Both the position numbers and the translations under genes were made by a program. From contig NZ_QKNW01000001.1 in the NCBI RefSeq assembly GCF_009663395.1, positions 992,001-1,056,000 of the forward strand: a stretch of 64,000 nt of DNA, given 5' to 3'. Below, piece by piece: positions 10,619 through 19,067 of this stretch; the stretch's first letter is position 1, and every line of letters begins with the position of its first letter. The notes beneath the pieces were generated by a model. That model was not told the origin of the DNA. It worked only from the letters and a program-made list of their open reading frames with translations, and made no database searches. This stretch comes from Halosegnis longus. GTDB lineage: Archaea; Halobacteriota; Halobacteria; Halobacteriales; Haloarculaceae.

Positions 10619-11493
10619 GCTTCAGCACCTCCGAACAGCCCCTCCGGCTTGACGAGGAGGACGGCAATCATTGCAATGAACGGGAGGAGTTCACCCGCGC
10701 CGGGGACGACGATACTCCCCACGGCGATAGTAATCCCGACGAGATACGCGCCCACGAACGCGCCGCCGAAGGAGCCGAGCCCGCCGATGACCGCGATGAC
10801 GAACGCCCGGATGATGACCTGGTCGCCGAGACTGGAGGTAATCGAGAGCGTCGGTGCCGCGAGTGCACCGCCGAGTCCGGCGAGTGCCGCGCCGACGAAG
10901 AAGACGAGCGTGTAGAGCCGCGGGACGTTCACCCCCATGAGCGCGGCCATATCGCGGTCCGAGGAAGTGGCCCGCACCAGCCGGCCGATGTTGGTCGTCC
11001 GGAGCACGAGGAAGATGGCACCGAGGGTGAGCACGGACACGAGGATGACGAAGCCGCGGTAGGCCGGCAGGGCGAGACTCTCCGTGAGTCGGATACTTCC
11101 GGCCAGCAGCGCCGGCGGGTCGACGACTTTCTGCCCGGTCCCGAAGACGAACCGGACCACGTCTGTGAGTATCAACACGAACGCGAAGGTGACGAGCAGT
11201 TGATCGAGCTCCTCGCGGTGGTAGACGCGCCGAATCGCGCCGACCTCGATGAGCACGCCGACGAGTCCGGCACCGAGTGCGGCGGCCACCAGCCCGAGCC
11301 AGAAGCCGCCGGCGACCGACTGGATAGCGACGACGCCGATGTACGCGCCGATCATGAACAGCGCCCCGTGTGCGAAGTTCAACACGTCAAGGACGCCGAA
11401 GATGAGACTCAACCCTACAGCGATGAGAAAGAGCCGCCCACCGATGGACAGCCCCGTGATTATCTGGTCGAAAACCAACCCTTGGGATACCAT
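10615..11493 (-). CDS. livH: ABC transporter permease, LivH type
   Basis: A 292-residue integral membrane permease with about eight hydrophobic helices and the LivH hallmarks GLSLIFGVLDVLNFAHGA and GGLGSFGGAFVGA. ATG 11493 (MVSQGLVFDQ) is chosen; the longer frame to 11586 runs through the promoter. A TATA element is placed correctly for this start. It pairs with the divergently encoded LivM to form the channel. Confidence 0.93.
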   Translation of the reverse strand: MVSQGLVFDQIITGLSIGGRLFLIAVGLSLIFGVLDVLNFAHGALFMIGAYIGVVAIQSVAGGFWLGLVAAALGAGLVGVLIEVGAIRRVYHREELDQLLVTFAFVLILTDVVRFVFGTGQKVVDPPALLAGSIRLTESLALPAYRGFVILVSVLTLGAIFLVLRTTNIGRLVRATSSDRDMAALMGVNVPRLYTLVFFVGAALAGLGGALAAPTLSITSSLGDQVIIRAFVIAVIGGLGSFGGAFVGAYLVGITIAVGSIVVPGAGELLPFIAMIAVLLVKPEGLFGGAEA

Positions 11494-11514
11494 ACCGTAC
11501 CACTCCAACACAAT

Positions 11515-11524
11515 ATGATTAAAC
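11515..11524 (-). promoter_or_regulatory. TATA element of the livHGF operon
   Basis: Read on the minus strand the block is GTTTAATCAT, about 22-31 bases before the livH ATG at 11493. It sits in an A/T-rich stretch of the 110-base divergent region shared with livK. Confidence 0.5.
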
Positions 11525-11569
11525 CTTACGTCCGGGCAGGATTTGGAGATGACACTGATTCTCCATAGA

Positions 11570-11578
11570 ATATAAATA
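11570..11578 (+). promoter_or_regulatory. TATA element of livK-livM
   Basis: ATATAAATA lies 26-34 bases before the livK ATG at 11604, a strong archaeal TATA match predicting a leaderless or very short leader. A short inverted repeat (GGAGA...TCTCC, about 11544-11563) lies between the two divergent TATA boxes and could be an operator. Confidence 0.65.
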
Positions 11579-11603
11579 CCATTCATCCATATCGGGTCGT
11601 AGC

Positions 11604-12980
11604 ATGGGAAGTGACCACACGAAACATGGTGAACGCGTTGGCGAGACGAATGGTGGACGAACGAACAGTAGTGGGACGAGTGGGGGGCGAGTGAACAGGC
11701 GGAGCTTCCTCGCGGCCGCGGGGACGGGAACCGCGGTCGCGTTGGCCGGCTGTAGCGGCGGCGGCGGTGACACCGTCAGAATCGGCGGGATGTATCTCCT
11801 GTCGGGGCTGGCACAGGCGCTGGGGACCTCCTCGGAGAACGCGGCGCGGGCCGCGGTCGACGACATCAACGAGAACGGCGGCATCAACGGTCAAGACGTA
11901 GAAATCACGATTCGCGACCACGGCAGCCAACCGGCACAGACCATCCGGAGTCTGGTGCAGGAGGACAACTCCGACGTGCTCATCGGTATCACCTCCTCGG
12001 GTGTCGGACTGGCGACGGCCCCGACCATCGAGTCGCTGGGCGTACCGTTCATCGCCACTGACATCGGGACGCCGTATCTCACGGAGTTCGACACGGAGGC
12101 GTACGGCAACTACTACGAGAGCGACGACGGAAAGGCCGCGCTCAAGCCCAACATCTTCCGGTCGACCGCGAACACCTCACACATGACCTACGGCATCGCG
12201 AAGTTCATCGCGGACAACTACGGCGCGATGCGGGTCGCGAACATGGGTCCGGACTACGCCTACGGTGAGCAGTGTTGGGAGTACTTCAAGGCCTACTCCG
12301 AGGGGCTGGGCGTCGACCACGAGTACGTCGCCAGCGAGTTCCCGTCGCTGGGTGCAAGCGACATGACGCCACAGATCAACTCCGTGTTGAGCAACGACCC
12401 GGACCTCGTGTTCACGAGCTTCTGGGCCGGCGACGCGACGACGTTCATCTCACAGGCCGCAGAGCAGGGGCTGTTCGACGAGGTGGAAGACGTGTTCGAC
12501 ACCATCGGCGCGGACCCGACGGTGTTCAGCGCGCTCGGCGACACCACGCCCGAAGGCATCCACATGTCGGGGTGGTACTGGCCGACCGCCTACGACAACG
12601 AGTACAACCAGGCGTTCCTCGACAAGTACGAGTCGATGTACTCCGACGAGCCGGTGCCGTCGATTCCGGGCTTCACCGGCGGCCAGACGTGGGGCGCAGT
12701 CCAGACGTACAAACAGGTCATCGAGTCGGTCGGCTCGCTCAACTCCGACGACATCGTCTCCGAGCTGGAAGGGTTCACCTTCGAGGAGGACCCGCGCGGT
12801 CCCGTCACCTACGACGCCGACAGCCACCAGGCGCAGGCGCCGGTGACGCTCGGCACGACGAGCTTCGACGTGGATGTCCCGTACGACGGTGCCGGACTCG
12901 CCGACATCCAGAAGTACACCATCACCCGCGACGAATCGCTGGAACTGCTCGACGGGAGCGGTCTCGGCCCCGGAATGTAG
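11604..12980 (+). CDS. livK: Substrate-binding lipoprotein, LivK/LivJ type
   Basis: A 458-residue periplasmic-binding-protein type I component. After a short polar N-terminus it has a twin-arginine signal, NRRSFLAAAGTGTAVALAGC, ending in a lipobox Cys, so it is predicted to be exported folded by Tat and lipid-anchored. The mature part begins VRIGGMYLLSG, typical of LivK/AmiC-like receptors. It binds a branched-chain amino acid or a related ligand (amides and urea also occur in this family). It is transcribed with livM; its stop abuts the livM start. Confidence 0.92.
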   Translation: MGSDHTKHGERVGETNGGRTNSSGTSGGRVNRRSFLAAAGTGTAVALAGCSGGGGDTVRIGGMYLLSGLAQALGTSSENAARAAVDDINENGGINGQDVEITIRDHGSQPAQTIRSLVQEDNSDVLIGITSSGVGLATAPTIESLGVPFIATDIGTPYLTEFDTEAYGNYYESDDGKAALKPNIFRSTANTSHMTYGIAKFIADNYGAMRVANMGPDYAYGEQCWEYFKAYSEGLGVDHEYVASEFPSLGASDMTPQINSVLSNDPDLVFTSFWAGDATTFISQAAEQGLFDEVEDVFDTIGADPTVFSALGDTTPEGIHMSGWYWPTAYDNEYNQAFLDKYESMYSDEPVPSIPGFTGGQTWGAVQTYKQVIESVGSLNSDDIVSELEGFTFEEDPRGPVTYDADSHQAQAPVTLGTTSFDVDVPYDGAGLADIQKYTITRDESLELLDGSGLGPGM

Positions 12981-14066
12981 ATGAGCGGAGCACTCGATTC
13001 AGCGCCGGACGTCGAGGGCAACGAGCGACTGCTCGCGGGAGCCGGCCTGCTCGCGCTCGTCATCGCTCCGTTCATCCTCGGGCCGTTCCAGATGGGGCTG
13101 CTCGCGGAGGTGCTCATCTTCGGCATCTTCGCGACGGCGTTCAACCTGTTGTACGGCTACACCGGCCTGCTCTCGTTCGGTCACGGGATGTTCTTTGCCG
13201 TCGCCGGCTACACGATGGCGAAGACCGTCCAGGTCGTCGGACCGATGCTCAGCTTCGGCGAACTGTTCGGCGGCGCGAGCGTGCTCGCGACGTGGCTCTT
13301 CGGGCTCGTCTTAGCGATACTAGTCACCGTGCTCGTGGCGATGGCCATCGGCTATCTGGCCGTCCAACTCGAAGAGATCTACTTCGCGATGATTACCCTC
13401 TCGTTTACGATGGCGATTTACGCCATTGCGAACCAGGATATCATCGGAACGTTGCTCGAGTTCTTGGGAATTGGCAACGGCACCTTCACCAACGGGTCGG
13501 ACGGGCTGACATTCACCCTCGGAGAGGTGGACCTCTTCGGCTTCACGTTCACGCTGGTGGACATCGCCGACCCGTTCGCCTACTACTTCTTCACCATCGC
13601 CATCTTCTCGGTGACGATGTATCTGCTGTACCGCATCGTCAAGTCACCGTTCGGAACGGTGTGTAAGGCGATTCGTGAGAATCCGGAGCGGGCGAGCGCG
13701 CTCGGTATCGACATCACGCGCCACTCGTGGGTGACGTTCGTCATCTCGGGCGGCTTCTCCGGGCTGGCGGGGGGACTGCTCATCCCGCTGTTCACGAACG
13801 TCACGCCCCGGTACGCCTACTGGTCGTTCTCGGCAGAGCCGGTGTTGATGACCGTCATCGGCGGCCCGTACTCCTTCTTCGGGCCGCTGGTCGGCGCGTT
13901 CAGCTACCGCTACCTCCGATGGTTCATCAGCCGCTTCGAGATGCTGGAGGCGTACTGGCAGTTCAGCTTCGGCCTCCTCCTGCTGTTGGTCGTGCTGTTC
14001 GTCGCCAACGGCATCATCGGTGCGCCGAAACAGATTCGCTCGTGGCTCGACTCCCGCGGCGAGTAA
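12981..14066 (+). CDS. livM: ABC transporter permease, LivM type
   Basis: A 361-residue membrane permease with about 9-10 helices and the LivM features GYTGLLSFGHGMFFAVAGY and AIRENPERASALGID. The ATG follows the livK stop immediately (TAGATG), indicating translational coupling. With LivH, LivG, LivF and LivK it completes a five-component importer. Downstream, TCGCCCGGCTTTTC may help termination. Confidence 0.93.
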   Translation: MSGALDSAPDVEGNERLLAGAGLLALVIAPFILGPFQMGLLAEVLIFGIFATAFNLLYGYTGLLSFGHGMFFAVAGYTMAKTVQVVGPMLSFGELFGGASVLATWLFGLVLAILVTVLVAMAIGYLAVQLEEIYFAMITLSFTMAIYAIANQDIIGTLLEFLGIGNGTFTNGSDGLTFTLGEVDLFGFTFTLVDIADPFAYYFFTIAIFSVTMYLLYRIVKSPFGTVCKAIRENPERASALGIDITRHSWVTFVISGGFSGLAGGLLIPLFTNVTPRYAYWSFSAEPVLMTVIGGPYSFFGPLVGAFSYRYLRWFISRFEMLEAYWQFSFGLLLLLVVLFVANGIIGAPKQIRSWLDSRGE

Positions 14067-14116
14067 CGGCTCGCCCGGCTTTTCTATTCGACGCCGGTGG
14101 GTAGTGAGCCGACCGC

Positions 14117-15463
14117 TCAGTTGAACGCCTCGGGACTGACCTCGCCGGCCGACCGGTCGAGGTCCTCGGGGTCGGCGTCCTCCACGACCTCGATGCCGCG
14201 GTTGTTGACCGCGTCGGGGTCGAGACCGACCTCCTGGAGGAAGTCCTTGTAGATGCGCTCGCAGGTCTCTGCGGCCTTCTGGCGCTTGCTCGCGTGGTCA
14301 CACAGGTCGGCGAGCACGACGCCCTCGGGCGTCTCGTTCTGGTAGATAATCCAGTGGTTCACGAGGTCCGACAGCCGGCGAATCGGCGAGGTGAAGTGGC
14401 CGTACACCTCGAAGTTGAGGGCGTGGTGGCCGCCGAAGGGGTCGGACATGTACTTCGCGCGGGGCATCACCTTCATCACGGCCCACTGAATCTGGTCGAG
14501 TTGGCGGCCGGGAGCCTGTTCGAGCGTCGCGTTCACGGCCTTCCGGGGGTCCTCCCACGAGCTGCCGGGAATCGAGACCCCATCGAGGTCCTGAATCTCG
14601 CGCAGCGCCTCGTCCCACTCGTCGGGCGTGGGCTGGGGGTGGACCCGGAACATCGCCTCCAGGCTGCGAACCCACTGGAGTTCGTGGGTGACGGCCTTGT
14701 TCGCCTTCAGCATACACTCCTCGATGATGGTGTGGGCGCGGTCGCGGCGGGGGTTCAACACGAGCGAGCCGTCCTCCTTCCGGCGCTCGTGGAGCTGGTC
14801 GGCGAGCTCGTGGACGAGCGAGAGCTCCTCGTGGAGGTCGGCGTCGGGGTCGTCGAGTCGGTCCTCGGCCTGCGCGTAGGTGAGTCGCTCGTCGGAGTGG
14901 ATGACGGATTTGTAGATGTCGATTGACTCGTTGGCGAACGTCTCGCCGTCGATGGTCATCTCGACGGTGTGAGCGAGCCGGTCCTCGTTCGGGACGAGCG
15001 AGCAGACCGTCTCCGCGAGAATCGGCGGGAGCATGTGCATCGTGTACCCCGGCAGGTAGACGGTGTTGCCCCGTTCGAGCGCTTCCTCCCACATCGCCGT
15101 CCCCGGCTGGACGTAGTGGGTCACGTCGGCGATGTGGACCCACAGCTTGTAGTCGCCGTCGTCGGTCTTCGCGATGGAGACGGCGTCGTCGAAGTCCTGC
15201 GCGTCGGCGGGGTCGATGGTGCAGGTCGTCAGGTCACGACAGTCGGTGCGATACTCCTCGTCGATTTCCGACTGAATCTCCGCTTTGATGTCGGTCGTGC
15301 GCTCGTCGGCCTCGCGAATCACCTCACTCGGGAAGGTGTCGCGGAGTTCGAACTCCTCGAACAGCTCCTCGCGTTTGTTCTGGAGGTGACGATCTAGCTC
15401 CTCGTCGATTTGCACGGGACCCTGAGCCTCGGCGCTGCCGGGCTTGGGCGAATCGTCGGTCAT
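14117..15463 (-). CDS. rnr: RNase R-like 3'-5' exoribonuclease (RNB domain only)
   Basis: A 448-residue RNB-domain hydrolytic exoribonuclease. The four catalytic Asp sit in TIDPADAQDFDDAV (D84, D90, D92, D93), matching the DxxxxxDxDD pattern of RNase II/R. Unlike bacterial RNase R it has no cold-shock or S1 domains; haloarchaeal RNase R is known to be this short form. Expected role: degradation of RNA, including structured RNA. The N-terminal 70 residues form a charged helical region. Confidence 0.92.
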   Translation of the reverse strand: MTDDSPKPGSAEAQGPVQIDEELDRHLQNKREELFEEFELRDTFPSEVIREADERTTDIKAEIQSEIDEEYRTDCRDLTTCTIDPADAQDFDDAVSIAKTDDGDYKLWVHIADVTHYVQPGTAMWEEALERGNTVYLPGYTMHMLPPILAETVCSLVPNEDRLAHTVEMTIDGETFANESIDIYKSVIHSDERLTYAQAEDRLDDPDADLHEELSLVHELADQLHERRKEDGSLVLNPRRDRAHTIIEECMLKANKAVTHELQWVRSLEAMFRVHPQPTPDEWDEALREIQDLDGVSIPGSSWEDPRKAVNATLEQAPGRQLDQIQWAVMKVMPRAKYMSDPFGGHHALNFEVYGHFTSPIRRLSDLVNHWIIYQNETPEGVVLADLCDHASKRQKAAETCERIYKDFLQEVGLDPDAVNNRGIEVVEDADPEDLDRSAGEVSPEAFN

Positions 15464-15614
15464 GAACGAAGTTGGACGGGCCGTCAGTTAGGCGTTCCGT
15501 CGCGGCTGGGCCGCGGGGAGAGCGCGCAGTCCGTGGGTAGTGAGCCGATACTCGCAAGCGGGTCTCTCTGCGGTCGTACTGAGCATCGGGTTGGTGGACA
15601 CTCGCGGCGTCCGG

Positions 15615-15902
15615 TCACCGCTCGCTTTCCTGTCTGGATTCGGTCGCCAGGTCGGTGTAGCGGGCGAGAAACTCAGCGCGGTCACACTCGCCGGCACCGC
15701 TTTCTTCCAACATCGCTTCGAGGTCGCCCCGCGGCTGGTGGTCGGTGTCGCGGTAACAGGACTTGCACAGAAACTCGAACTCCTTCTCTCGGCGGTCGTA
15801 CCGGTCGCCGTGTTTGTCGTACTCGCGGGCGTCAGAGCGGGCGACCGTCTCGCCACAGGCGATACAGGTCACCTGTGTCGAGCGGTCGCGGCGTCCCCAC
15901 AT
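15615..15902 (-). CDS. Small zinc-ribbon protein
   Basis: 95 residues with two CxxC knuckles (C13/C16 in CIACGE and C46/C49 in CKSCYR), the usual four-ligand zinc ribbon, plus an isolated Cys near 73. The middle is very charged (Arg/Asp/Glu/Tyr). Small CxxC zinc proteins are numerous in haloarchaea and mostly uncharacterised. The 151-base gap to the RNase R start holds nothing I can identify. Function unknown. Confidence 0.8.
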   Translation of the reverse strand: MWGRRDRSTQVTCIACGETVARSDAREYDKHGDRYDRREKEFEFLCKSCYRDTDHQPRGDLEAMLEESGAGECDRAEFLARYTDLATESRQESER

Positions 15903-15933
15903 GAGACCCTGTAACGCGGGGGGTCACTTATTC

Positions 15934-16818
15934 TCACCGGAGACCGCGTTCGGTCTCCCACGCCCGGAGCAAGCCGGCCAGCGTGGACGCGACCGGCGTC
16001 GGCTCCGCGTGGTCTGCGACCGGGCCGACGATGGCGTCGACCTCGGTCCGGCGCTGTGCGTCGATGTCCTGCAGCATCGACGACCGGTTCGCTCGCGTGT
16101 TCCGGGCGACCCGGTCGACCGCGTCGGTCGCCGTCTCGTCGGCGAGGTCGATTCCCTCGCTCCGGGCGACGGTCGCCGTCTCGCGGGCCGCGGCCGCGGC
16201 GACCGGCCCCGCGGGCCCGTCGACCAGCGCGCCGTTCTCGGTGCGGGCGAGTGCCGTCGTCGCGTTGATGCCGACGTTGACCGCGAGTTTCCGCCACAAG
16301 AGCCGAGGCATCTCGTCGCTGGCCGTCGCGTCGAGCCCGGCCGCGTCGAACGCGTCGGCGACGCGGTCTGCCCACGCGCTCGGCCCGCCGTCCGGGTCGC
16401 CGACGGTGATGGTCCCCTCACCGGTGTAGGCGACGACGCCGGGGTCACTGCGCCGTGCCCCGTAGGTGCAGGTGCCGGCGAGCACCGGACAGTCGAGTCG
16501 GTCACGGAGGAGCGACTCGTTCCCGAGCCCGTTCTGGAGTGAGAGCACACAGCCGGTGTCGGTGTCGGCGAGGGTGGCGGCCGCGCTCGCCGTGTCGAAC
16601 GCCTTCGTCGTCACGAGCGCGAGGTCACACCTCGCCGGTGCGGTCGTTTCGGCGTCGGGATGGACCGTCGTGTCGACGACGCCGGTCACGCGAAGCCCGT
16701 GGTCGTGAATCGCGCTGACGTGCGGGTCGCGCCCGACGAGCGTGACCCGGTGCTCGCGTGCGAGCAACCCTCCGAGCAGCGAGCCGAGACTGCCGGCTCC
16801 GACGACGACGACGTGCAT
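15934..16818 (-). CDS. panE: 2-dehydropantoate 2-reductase (ketopantoate reductase)
   Basis: A 294-residue NADPH-dependent enzyme. It begins MHVVVVGAGSLGSLLGGLLA, the Rossmann fingerprint, has the active-site Lys in VTTKAFDT and the C-terminal-domain WRKLAVNVGINATTAL with conserved Lys and Asn. It reduces ketopantoate to pantoate in coenzyme A synthesis. ATG 16818 is directly before the nucleotide-binding strand. No other pan gene is in the window. Confidence 0.9.
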   Translation of the reverse strand: MHVVVVGAGSLGSLLGGLLAREHRVTLVGRDPHVSAIHDHGLRVTGVVDTTVHPDAETTAPARCDLALVTTKAFDTASAAATLADTDTGCVLSLQNGLGNESLLRDRLDCPVLAGTCTYGARRSDPGVVAYTGEGTITVGDPDGGPSAWADRVADAFDAAGLDATASDEMPRLLWRKLAVNVGINATTALARTENGALVDGPAGPVAAAAARETATVARSEGIDLADETATDAVDRVARNTRANRSSMLQDIDAQRRTEVDAIVGPVADHAEPTPVASTLAGLLRAWETERGLR

Positions 16819-16865
16819 ACCGCAGCGAACACCGGTGTGAGCAAAAAGCCCCGGACGGCCGACGG

Positions 16866-17285
16866 CTACGTTTCGGTGGTCGTCTCGTCGAGTTCCTTGT
16901 CGCCGACGTAGATGGCCGCGCCGTCCTGGACGACCTTCTCGGCGAGCACGGCACACTTGATGCGCATCGGCGAGATCTCGACGCCGAGCATCTCGACGAT
17001 GTCGTCGCGGTCCATCTCCCGGACGGCGTCGAGGGTCATCCCCTGTAGCTCCGTCGAGAGGAGACTCGCGGACGCCTGTGAGATGGCACAGCCGTCGCCG
17101 ATGAAGGAGACGCCGGCGATGGTCTCGTCGTCGTCTTCGAGGTTCACGAACAGCTTGATGGTGTCGCCACACATCGGATTCTCGCCGACGTGTTCGAACG
17201 TCGCGTCGTCTACCTCGCCGTAGTTGCGTGGATTCTTGTAGTGGTCAAGAATCTGCTGGCGATACATATCGGAGCCAGTTCCCAT
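16866..17285 (-). CDS. sufU: Fe-S cluster assembly protein SufU (IscU/NifU-like)
   Basis: A 139-residue IscU-fold protein of SufU type. The three Cys are C39 (PMCGD), C66 (GDGCAISQAS) and C111 (RIKCAVL), with Asp41 between. SufU binds zinc and takes sulfur from the SufS Cys. SufS is encoded about 1.8 kb away on the same strand, with one oppositely oriented gene between them. ATG 17285 gives the longer form; an ATG at 17267 (MYRQQI) is equally plausible by homologue N-termini. Confidence 0.92.
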   Translation of the reverse strand: MGTGSDMYRQQILDHYKNPRNYGEVDDATFEHVGENPMCGDTIKLFVNLEDDDETIAGVSFIGDGCAISQASASLLSTELQGMTLDAVREMDRDDIVEMLGVEISPMRIKCAVLAEKVVQDGAAIYVGDKELDETTTET

Positions 17286-17345
17286 GATACCATTTATTCG
17301 GGAATCACGGCCAAAAGGGTTGTCCTGCGCCAGAACTGTCAGAAA

Positions 17346-17356
17346 GATACAAATAC
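17346..17356 (+). promoter_or_regulatory. TATA element for the exported LVIVD-type protein
   Basis: GATACAAATAC is 23-33 bases before the ATG at 17379. The spacing fits a leaderless transcript and supports that start over the in-frame ATG at 17394. Confidence 0.55.
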
Positions 17357-17378
17357 CGCGAGAGACAGTGACGGGTGT

Positions 17379-18869
17379 ATGACACGCCCTTCCATGACGC
17401 GCCGGACGGTGCTGTCGGCGCTCGGCGTCGCAGCGGCGGCCGGTGTCACCGGCGTCGGTGCCGCGACGGCGACACGACAGCAGGCGCTCGAACCGACACA
17501 CACCGTCGAGGTGCCGGGAACACAGGAAGTCACCGTCGCCGACGACGAGGTCCACGCGTTCGTCGCCGCCGGTGACGGGCTCGTCGTCGTCGACACCGAC
17601 GCCGGCGAGGTGGTCGCCCGCCGGCGCGAACTGCTCGCCGACCGCGAGAACGGTCCCGTCTCCAGTTACGCCGACTGCGTGTACGACGACGGAATGCTCG
17701 CGCTCGTCGGTCGCATCAACGGGCCGGCCGACGCGCTCAACGGGATCGTCGTCTTCGACGTGAGCGACCCGACGAATCCGACCCAACAGCGGTTCATCGC
17801 GACGAACCACGGCATCCACAACGCCGCGATGTCGGGGACGACGGTGTACGCGACGGCCGCCGGCATCGCGCCCGACTCGCCGATTATCGCCTACGACGCC
17901 ACCAACGGCGACGAGCTCGGCCGGTGGTCGGTGCTCGATGCCGGCGACGGCTGGAGCGACGTGTGGCAGTATTACCGAATCAGCCACGACATCTACGCCG
18001 ACGGCGACACCCTGTACACCTCACAGTGGGACGCCGGGACGTGGCGTATCGACGCCAGCGACCCCGCGTCGATGACGGCCGAGGCGAAGATCGGCGGGCT
18101 CTCCCAGTCGGAGTTGGCCGAACGCGAGACGGGCAACACGACCCAGTACATCGAGATGCCGGCGAACCACCACGTCGCCGCCCCGCATCCCGAGCGCCCG
18201 CTCGTGGCCGTCGGACACGAGGCGTTCGACTCCCCGGAGACCGAGACCAGCGGTGCTCCGGCCGGTATCACCGTCTGGGACATCTCCGACATGGAGAATC
18301 CACGCCAGGTGCAGTCGCTCGCGCCGCCGGTGCTCGAGGACAACCGACGCTCCACCGCCCACAACATCCGCTGGCGGGGCGACCGGCTCTACACCTCGTT
18401 CTACTACGGGGGCGCGAAGGTGTACGACCTCTCGGACGTGACCGACCCGCAGGTCGTCGGCGAGTACCAGCAGCCGAACGAGGCGCAGTTCTGGGCGGCC
18501 GTCCCGAACGAGGGGGGCTTCGTCGCCTCCTCGATGGGTGGCCAGACCAGCGACGGGGAGTCGTTCCCGGCACAGCTGTACGTGTTCCCGGAGCCGTCGG
18601 GCGAGGAGACCGCGCCCGCCGAGATCGGTGCCTGGCCCGGCCAGTCGAACGCGACGGTGAATCAGGTGTCGACGCCGACGCCGACACCCACCCCGACACC
18701 GACGCCGACGCCGGAGCCGACGGCCACTCCGACGGCGACGGAGACCGCGACAGCGACCGAGTCGGCGACGGAGACGAGCGGGAGCCAGCCCGGCTTCGGC
18801 GTGCTCGCGGCGCTGGCCGGCGGTGTCGTCGGAGCCTCGCGGCTCCTGCGCGGTGAGGAAAGCGAGTAA
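17379..18869 (+). CDS. Exported beta-propeller protein with LVIVD-like repeats and PGF-CTERM anchor
   Basis: 496 residues. The N-terminus carries a Tat signal (TRRTVLSALGVAAAAGVTGVGA). The body has repeated strand motifs such as VVFDVSDPTNP, ITVWDISDMENP and VYDLSDVTDP, typical of LVIVD/propeller repeats. Then comes a Thr-Pro linker and a C-terminal PGFGVLAALAGGVVG helix with a basic tail, the PGF-CTERM signal processed by archaeosortase A. It is therefore predicted to be displayed on the cell surface. Ligand or function unknown. It lies between sufU and sufS, both on the opposite strand. Confidence 0.88.
   Translation: MTRPSMTRRTVLSALGVAAAAGVTGVGAATATRQQALEPTHTVEVPGTQEVTVADDEVHAFVAAGDGLVVVDTDAGEVVARRRELLADRENGPVSSYADCVYDDGMLALVGRINGPADALNGIVVFDVSDPTNPTQQRFIATNHGIHNAAMSGTTVYATAAGIAPDSPIIAYDATNGDELGRWSVLDAGDGWSDVWQYYRISHDIYADGDTLYTSQWDAGTWRIDASDPASMTAEAKIGGLSQSELAERETGNTTQYIEMPANHHVAAPHPERPLVAVGHEAFDSPETETSGAPAGITVWDISDMENPRQVQSLAPPVLEDNRRSTAHNIRWRGDRLYTSFYYGGAKVYDLSDVTDPQVVGEYQQPNEAQFWAAVPNEGGFVASSMGGQTSDGESFPAQLYVFPEPSGEETAPAEIGAWPGQSNATVNQVSTPTPTPTPTPTPTPEPTATPTATETATATESATETSGSQPGFGVLAALAGGVVGASRLLRGEESE
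18669..18728 (+). repeat. Thr-Pro coding tandem repeat
   Basis: Degenerate hexamer repeats (ACGCCG/ACACCC) encode a (TP)n linker before the PGF-CTERM anchor. This is an in-frame low-complexity stalk, usually O-glycosylated in haloarchaeal surface proteins, and not a mobile or CRISPR repeat. Confidence 0.85.
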
Positions 18870-18924
18870 GGAAAACACCGCGGCGCTACGCAGACGCCAC
18901 ACCTCAACGACGGCTGTTCAGTCA

Positions 18925-18959
18925 CCGGCGCGAACGAAGTGAGCGCCGGCTGCGTTTTT
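18925..18959 (+). terminator. Hairpin plus T-run after the exported-protein gene
   Basis: CCGGCGC (18925-18931) pairs with GCGCCGG (18943-18949) across an 11-base loop, followed by TTTTT at 18955-18959. It lies 55 bases past the stop at 18869 and looks like an intrinsic terminator on the plus strand. Its 3' arm overlaps the next potential hairpin (18948-18977), so alternative foldings are possible. Confidence 0.5.
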
Positions 18960-19049
18960 CATGAACGTTTTGCAGCCGAGTGGATTGCCGGCTACGCCGG
19001 CAATCTATTCCGTGGCGGCGGAGCCGCCACGCGGTGCGCTTCGCGCACC
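18925..19049. repeat. Array of five inverted repeats in a convergent intergenic region
   Basis: Five hairpins follow one another. They are 18925-18949 (7 bp arms), 18948-18977 (GGCTGC/GCAGCC), 18983-19005 (GATTGCCGGC/GCCGGCAATC, 3-base loop), 19011-19031 (9 bp arms, GGA loop) and 19033-19049 (GGTGCGC/GCGCACC, TTC loop). They fill the 198-base space between the exported-protein gene and sufS, whose 3' ends face each other. This could be a bidirectional terminator, an mRNA stabiliser or a structured RNA. Confidence 0.75.
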
Positions 19050-19067
19050 CGAGGCTGGAAAAGGTTC

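Noticed and set aside
18669-18728. Possible CRISPR-like tandem repeat
   Set aside because: The repeats are a Thr-Pro coding linker in frame within the exported protein; no spacer structure and no cas operon.
18925-19049. tRNA or other cloverleaf RNA
   Set aside because: The stems are sequential simple hairpins with 3-base loops; no T-loop GTTCRA or CCA-type acceptor can be built.
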